DNA of 39,026 nucleotides from a virus. The notes under the pieces are model-generated. The model saw only the letters and a program-made list of their open reading frames with translations. It searched no databases and was not told the origin of the DNA. Positions within the stretch are counted from its first letter, which is position 1. Each line of letters opens with the position of its first letter. The position numbers were made by a program, and so were the translations under genes. The stretch lies in IMG/VR virus record IMGVR_UViG_3300035670_000576, positions 1-39,026 of that record. One strand, given 5' to 3'. Shown in pieces: positions 36,843 through 39,026 of the stretch.

Positions 36843-36976
36843 TATTTTGTCTCCATTGCGTCAACTGCGCTCTGCATCGTTGGGGTATTAGGGTAGATGG
36901 TTTCCGGGAAGTCGTCAACGCCCTGCTCCGGCTTGCACCCGGCAAGCAGAAGGCAGAGCGTCAACGCCCTAACCAC
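36842..36976 (-). CDS. 44-residue lipoprotein
   Basis: A GTG start gives MVRALTLCLLLAGCKPEQGV with a lipobox LLAGC (acylated Cys14), then a short acidic, Pro-containing tail ending AVDAMETK. It starts 4 nt after the previous stop and ends in a TAATG overlap. A second outer-membrane lipoprotein in the virion block is odd; it could be a second o-spanin or an entry-exclusion protein. Confidence 0.6.
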   Translation of the reverse strand: MVRALTLCLLLAGCKPEQGVDDFPETIYPNTPTMQSAVDAMETK

Positions 36977-36980
36977 AAAA

Positions 36981-37223
36981 TTAGTCCTTGCGGACGTAGA
37001 TTGCGATAGGCCCGCCAGACGTCAGGATGACCTGGGAGATGTCTCCCACGACGGTCGCGCCTGCCGCAATGGCAAGCCCGGTATGCGTCACACCGCTGAT
37101 GGTCAGCCCGATGGTGCCAACCGAAAGAGCGGTGACACCGTCGAAAGATCCGTCATTGGTGGAAGCAGACGTCGCAATGGTCGTCCCCGCCTCACCCAGA
37201 GTAAGTCTGGATAGAAGTCGCAT
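36981..37223 (-). CDS. Small head protein, beta-rich
   Basis: 80 residues, Thr/Ser/Gly/Ala-rich (GVTALSVGTIGLTISGVTHT), beta-sheet-like. Its ATG overlaps the stop of the gene before it (TAATG). Position two genes after the capsid suggests decoration or head-completion; no motif. Confidence 0.55.
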   Translation of the reverse strand: MRLLSRLTLGEAGTTIATSASTNDGSFDGVTALSVGTIGLTISGVTHTGLAIAAGATVVGDISQVILTSGGPIAIYVRKD

Positions 37224-37417
37224 TAGCTGTGCAGCGCGATGCGGTAGGAAGTGCCGTTGAGGGTCACGTTGAGCGAAGCCGGGGCTGTCGCAACGGTGTC
37301 AACCGTGCCGCCGCTGGAAGCCGCAGTGATCTCAAACACATTGGTAAAGCCCTCGGAATTGAAGCGCAGAGCGCGACCCTTGGCCTTACGTTCGGAACGT
37401 ACAAATTCTTTCGCCAT
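37223..37417 (-). CDS. Small head-region protein (64 residues)
   Basis: ATG 37415-37417 with AAAAGGAGTTAAT upstream, so the longer frame from 37486 is not used. MAKEFVRSERKAKGRALRFN then a beta-strand-like tail (TVATAPASLNVTLNGTSYRI). Basic N-terminus, beta C-terminus. Function unknown, probably head-associated. Confidence 0.6.
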   Translation of the reverse strand: MAKEFVRSERKAKGRALRFNSEGFTNVFEITAASSGGTVDTVATAPASLNVTLNGTSYRIALHS

Positions 37418-37418
37418 A

Positions 37419-37697
37419 TTAACTCCTTTTAGCCGCCGCACGTTTGATGCTATCTGGCGTGTACCGGCTCTTGAATCTACTGCCAAGTTTTTGTTCCTGG
37501 CGGTAATACCCCTTCATAAGATTTGTTTGATTGACTCCCAGCGGGTTGTCGAGGGGTTCGCCAACCCCCACCAGGCTCAATCTTTGTGGCACTTGGAATC
37601 TTTTAAGGTAACGAGGGACTGAGTCCCGTTCCGCCACCGTCTTCTCCAGTTCGACGACAGATCCGTTGCGGGTGTCTTCGTACTGGTAGACAGGCAT
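37419..37697 (-). CDS. Unknown head-region protein (92 residues)
   Basis: MPVYQYEDTRNGSVVELEKT, then AERDSVPRYLKRFQVPQRLS. The first residues resemble FmdB-type zinc-ribbon proteins (MP.Y.Y.....G) but the Cys pairs are absent, so it is at best a metal-free relative. Stop and start overlap the neighbours (TAATG). It follows the capsid and acidic protein. Confidence 0.5.
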   Translation of the reverse strand: MPVYQYEDTRNGSVVELEKTVAERDSVPRYLKRFQVPQRLSLVGVGEPLDNPLGVNQTNLMKGYYRQEQKLGSRFKSRYTPDSIKRAAAKRS

Positions 37698-38041
37698 TAG
37701 GCGTAGTTCTCCTTGTCGGATTCCTCGGCCATCTTCATCATTCGGTCTTCCTCGGACATCTCAGGCTCCTTGGATTCCTCGGCTTCAGGCTCCTCGGACA
37801 TCGCATTGCTCACGCTCACGATGGCCATTTCGCCGTCAATCCGCTCCACCTTGCCTTCGAGTTCCACCATGTCGCCGACTTCAGGGGTGGCGTTTTCCTC
37901 GCCCTCACCGAGTTCGAACATGGACAGAGGAAGCTTAACCATACCTTCTTTCATCGACTTCTCCTTGGTGGAAGGAGCGGGGGAGGTTTTACCCTCCCCC
38001 GCCTTCCGGGGACCCATACCGATAATCAGCATGGTTCCCAT
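37697..38041 (-). CDS. Acidic head-associated protein
   Basis: 114 residues with an acidic, Glu/Met-rich C-terminal half (SEEPEAEESKEPEMSEED) and a KOW/SH3-like central piece (EVGDMVELEGKVERIDGEMA). It directly follows the capsid gene, where head decoration or assembly proteins usually lie. The ATG is 6 nt after the capsid stop. Inference only. Confidence 0.5.
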   Translation of the reverse strand: MGTMLIIGMGPRKAGEGKTSPAPSTKEKSMKEGMVKLPLSMFELGEGEENATPEVGDMVELEGKVERIDGEMAIVSVSNAMSEEPEAEESKEPEMSEEDRMMKMAEESDKENYA

Positions 38042-38046
38042 TAGAA

Positions 38047-39026
38047 TTACGAGTAGTTCGACTTGCTGAACAACACGCGGAAGAACCGGGTGTCGAGCTG
38101 CTTGGCCGCGTAGAACGTCTTGAAGGACGCCACGACGCGCTGGCCGTAGGGGTCGGACTTGTCGGCTGCGTCCAGAATCGTGACCTTCGGAGCGAAGGGC
38201 GAACCGGAGGCGGCGACCGAGGACAGGCTCGGAACGCCAAACGCACCGCCGCCGAGCAACACGTTCGCGTAGACCGCGCCGGTGCTGACAGTGGCTTCAC
38301 CCACGCCGGAGGCGCTGGTGTTGAACGTCTGAACGTTGGTGGAGCTAATCACGCTCACGCCGAACAGTTTGCCAGTTTCGCCCTTGAAGATTTGATCCGG
38401 GGCGGAGTAGCTGGACACCTTGAGCCAATCATCATCCTGCTGGAGATCGCGGATAACGGCAGGGTGCGCCACGAGGGCGTAGCCGTCCTTGATCTTGGGA
38501 GCGCGGGCGATGAACAGGCTGGTCGCACCGTCCAGAAGGTCGGTGGCGGTCATGCTGCTGTTGGGTGTGGAGGCCGTGCCGAAGGTCGTGCCGTTGGTGC
38601 CGTTTTGGGCATAACGAGCGTAGGACTTCGTGGCAACACCAGTACCGGTGCTGGTCGAGGAATCCTGAACCAGGGCGCGGTGACAGAGGGTGTCGGCGTG
38701 CAGAGCGGCGTCTTCGCCAAGCTGCTTGGTGGCCTGGGCGAGGTGGCTGAACAGCTCGGTGGCCAAGAGAACGTCCGTGAGGATGATCTTGGAACCGTAC
38801 TGAACGAGGGTCGCTTCGACCGAGGAGAGCGTCAGATCGCGCTCGTCACCGCTGGAAGGCGTGGTGCCTTCGGAGAGGTTGGCGATAGCGCTGATGCTCG
38901 GGTCAGAGAACCGGAAAAACCGGATCGTCTTGTTCCCACCCGTTTTGGTCGGGTAGGGGGTTTTCATGGCAAACTGCTCCATCTGGAGCAAGGGGAGCGC
39001 ACGCTCCAGCAACGCCTTCGAGAAGT
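38047..39026 (-). CDS. Major capsid protein, main part (N4-gp56-type)
   Basis: The visible part joins 1-264 across the closure; the whole protein has about 339 residues. Family hallmarks of the N4-gp56 coat group are RALPLLQMEQFAMKTPYPTK, IRFFRFSDPSISAIANLSEG, then GSKIILTDVLLATELFSHLA and QLGEDAALHADTLCHRAL in the order I know for that family. It builds the icosahedral head. The C-terminus contains a segment with short beta motifs (GVSVISSTNVQTF). The scaffold gene is directly upstream and the small head proteins are downstream. Confidence 0.9.
   Translation of the reverse strand, partial: FSKALLERALPLLQMEQFAMKTPYPTKTGGNKTIRFFRFSDPSISAIANLSEGTTPSSGDERDLTLSSVEATLVQYGSKIILTDVLLATELFSHLAQATKQLGEDAALHADTLCHRALVQDSSTSTGTGVATKSYARYAQNGTNGTTFGTASTPNSSMTATDLLDGATSLFIARAPKIKDGYALVAHPAVIRDLQQDDDWLKVSSYSAPDQIFKGETGKLFGVSVISSTNVQTFNTSASGVGEATVSTGAVYANVLLGGGAFGVPSLSSVAASGSPFAPKVTILDAADKSDPYGQRVVASFKTFYAAKQLDTRFFRVLFSKSNYS
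38803..39026. repeat. Right copy of terminal overlap
   Basis: Counterpart of 1-224, 224 bases, six silent differences clustered within 28 bases. Ser is AGC in the left copy and TCT here, a three-base change. Confidence 0.9.

Noticed and set aside
1-39026. True packaged direct terminal repeats
   Set aside because: The end repeats lie inside the capsid gene and differ at six sites, so they look like circular overlap rather than DTRs.
1-39026. tRNA genes, CRISPR array, integrase or repressor
   Set aside because: No cloverleaf, spacer array or recombinase/repressor motif was recognised by eye; a tRNA search program would be the decisive check.

Overview
This window is essentially a complete genome of a small tailed phage (about 38.8 kb unique sequence) with podovirus-type gene content. 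The first 224 bases recur at the end (38803-39026), inside the major capsid gene, so the sequence closes into a circle. The two copies differ at six positions, all synonymous, which suggests assembly from a mixed or environmental population. A lipoprotein/spanin-like lysis pair, a GH108-type lysozyme, a secreted protein with a signal peptide and a heptosyltransferase-like gene point to a Gram-negative host; the host cannot be named from the sequence. No integrase, repressor, RNA polymerase, DNA polymerase, tRNA or CRISPR array was recognised.

Layout. (1) Late block, minus strand, read from 6674 leftward through position 1 and on from 39026 down to 23461: small and large terminase, holin, overlapping spanin-like pair, portal, SAM methyltransferase, scaffold, N4-gp56-type major capsid protein, small head proteins, lectin-like receptor protein, coiled-coil membrane protein, S74 tail fibre, two tail tube/nozzle proteins, a set of internal virion (ejection) proteins and a GH108-like lysozyme. 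(2) Small-gene operon, plus strand, 6740-9522: about eleven short proteins of unknown function, with structured repeated intergenic sequences. (3) Replication and modification block, minus strand, read from 23106 down to 9787: three PD-(D/E)XK nucleases, an ssDNA-binding-like protein, many small overlapping genes, two glycosyltransferases, a 2OG-Fe(II) oxygenase, a PAPS-reductase-like protein, a Mom-like GNAT, an HNH protein and a fused AEP primase-helicase, followed by an iteron-rich origin candidate at 10454-10642. (4) A lone plus-strand secreted protein (23131-23478) with its own promoter.

How it works together. Transcription seems to start from two divergent hubs (about 6.7 kb and 23.1 kb) plus local promoters. 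At five unit starts a -10-like box lies only 5-8 nt before the start codon and no Shine-Dalgarno is visible, suggesting leaderless mRNAs; internal genes use AAAGGA/GGAGG sites or ATGA/TAATG coupling. The phage supplies primase-helicase, ssDNA-binding protein and nucleases and presumably borrows the host DNA polymerase.

The most interesting candidates are the 13.3-19.8 kb gene set as a possible DNA or surface modification pathway, the leaderless/bidirectional promoter architecture, the inverted-repeat-bounded iteron array, the twin-hairpin repeats, and a sharp base-composition break inside the lectin-like gene.
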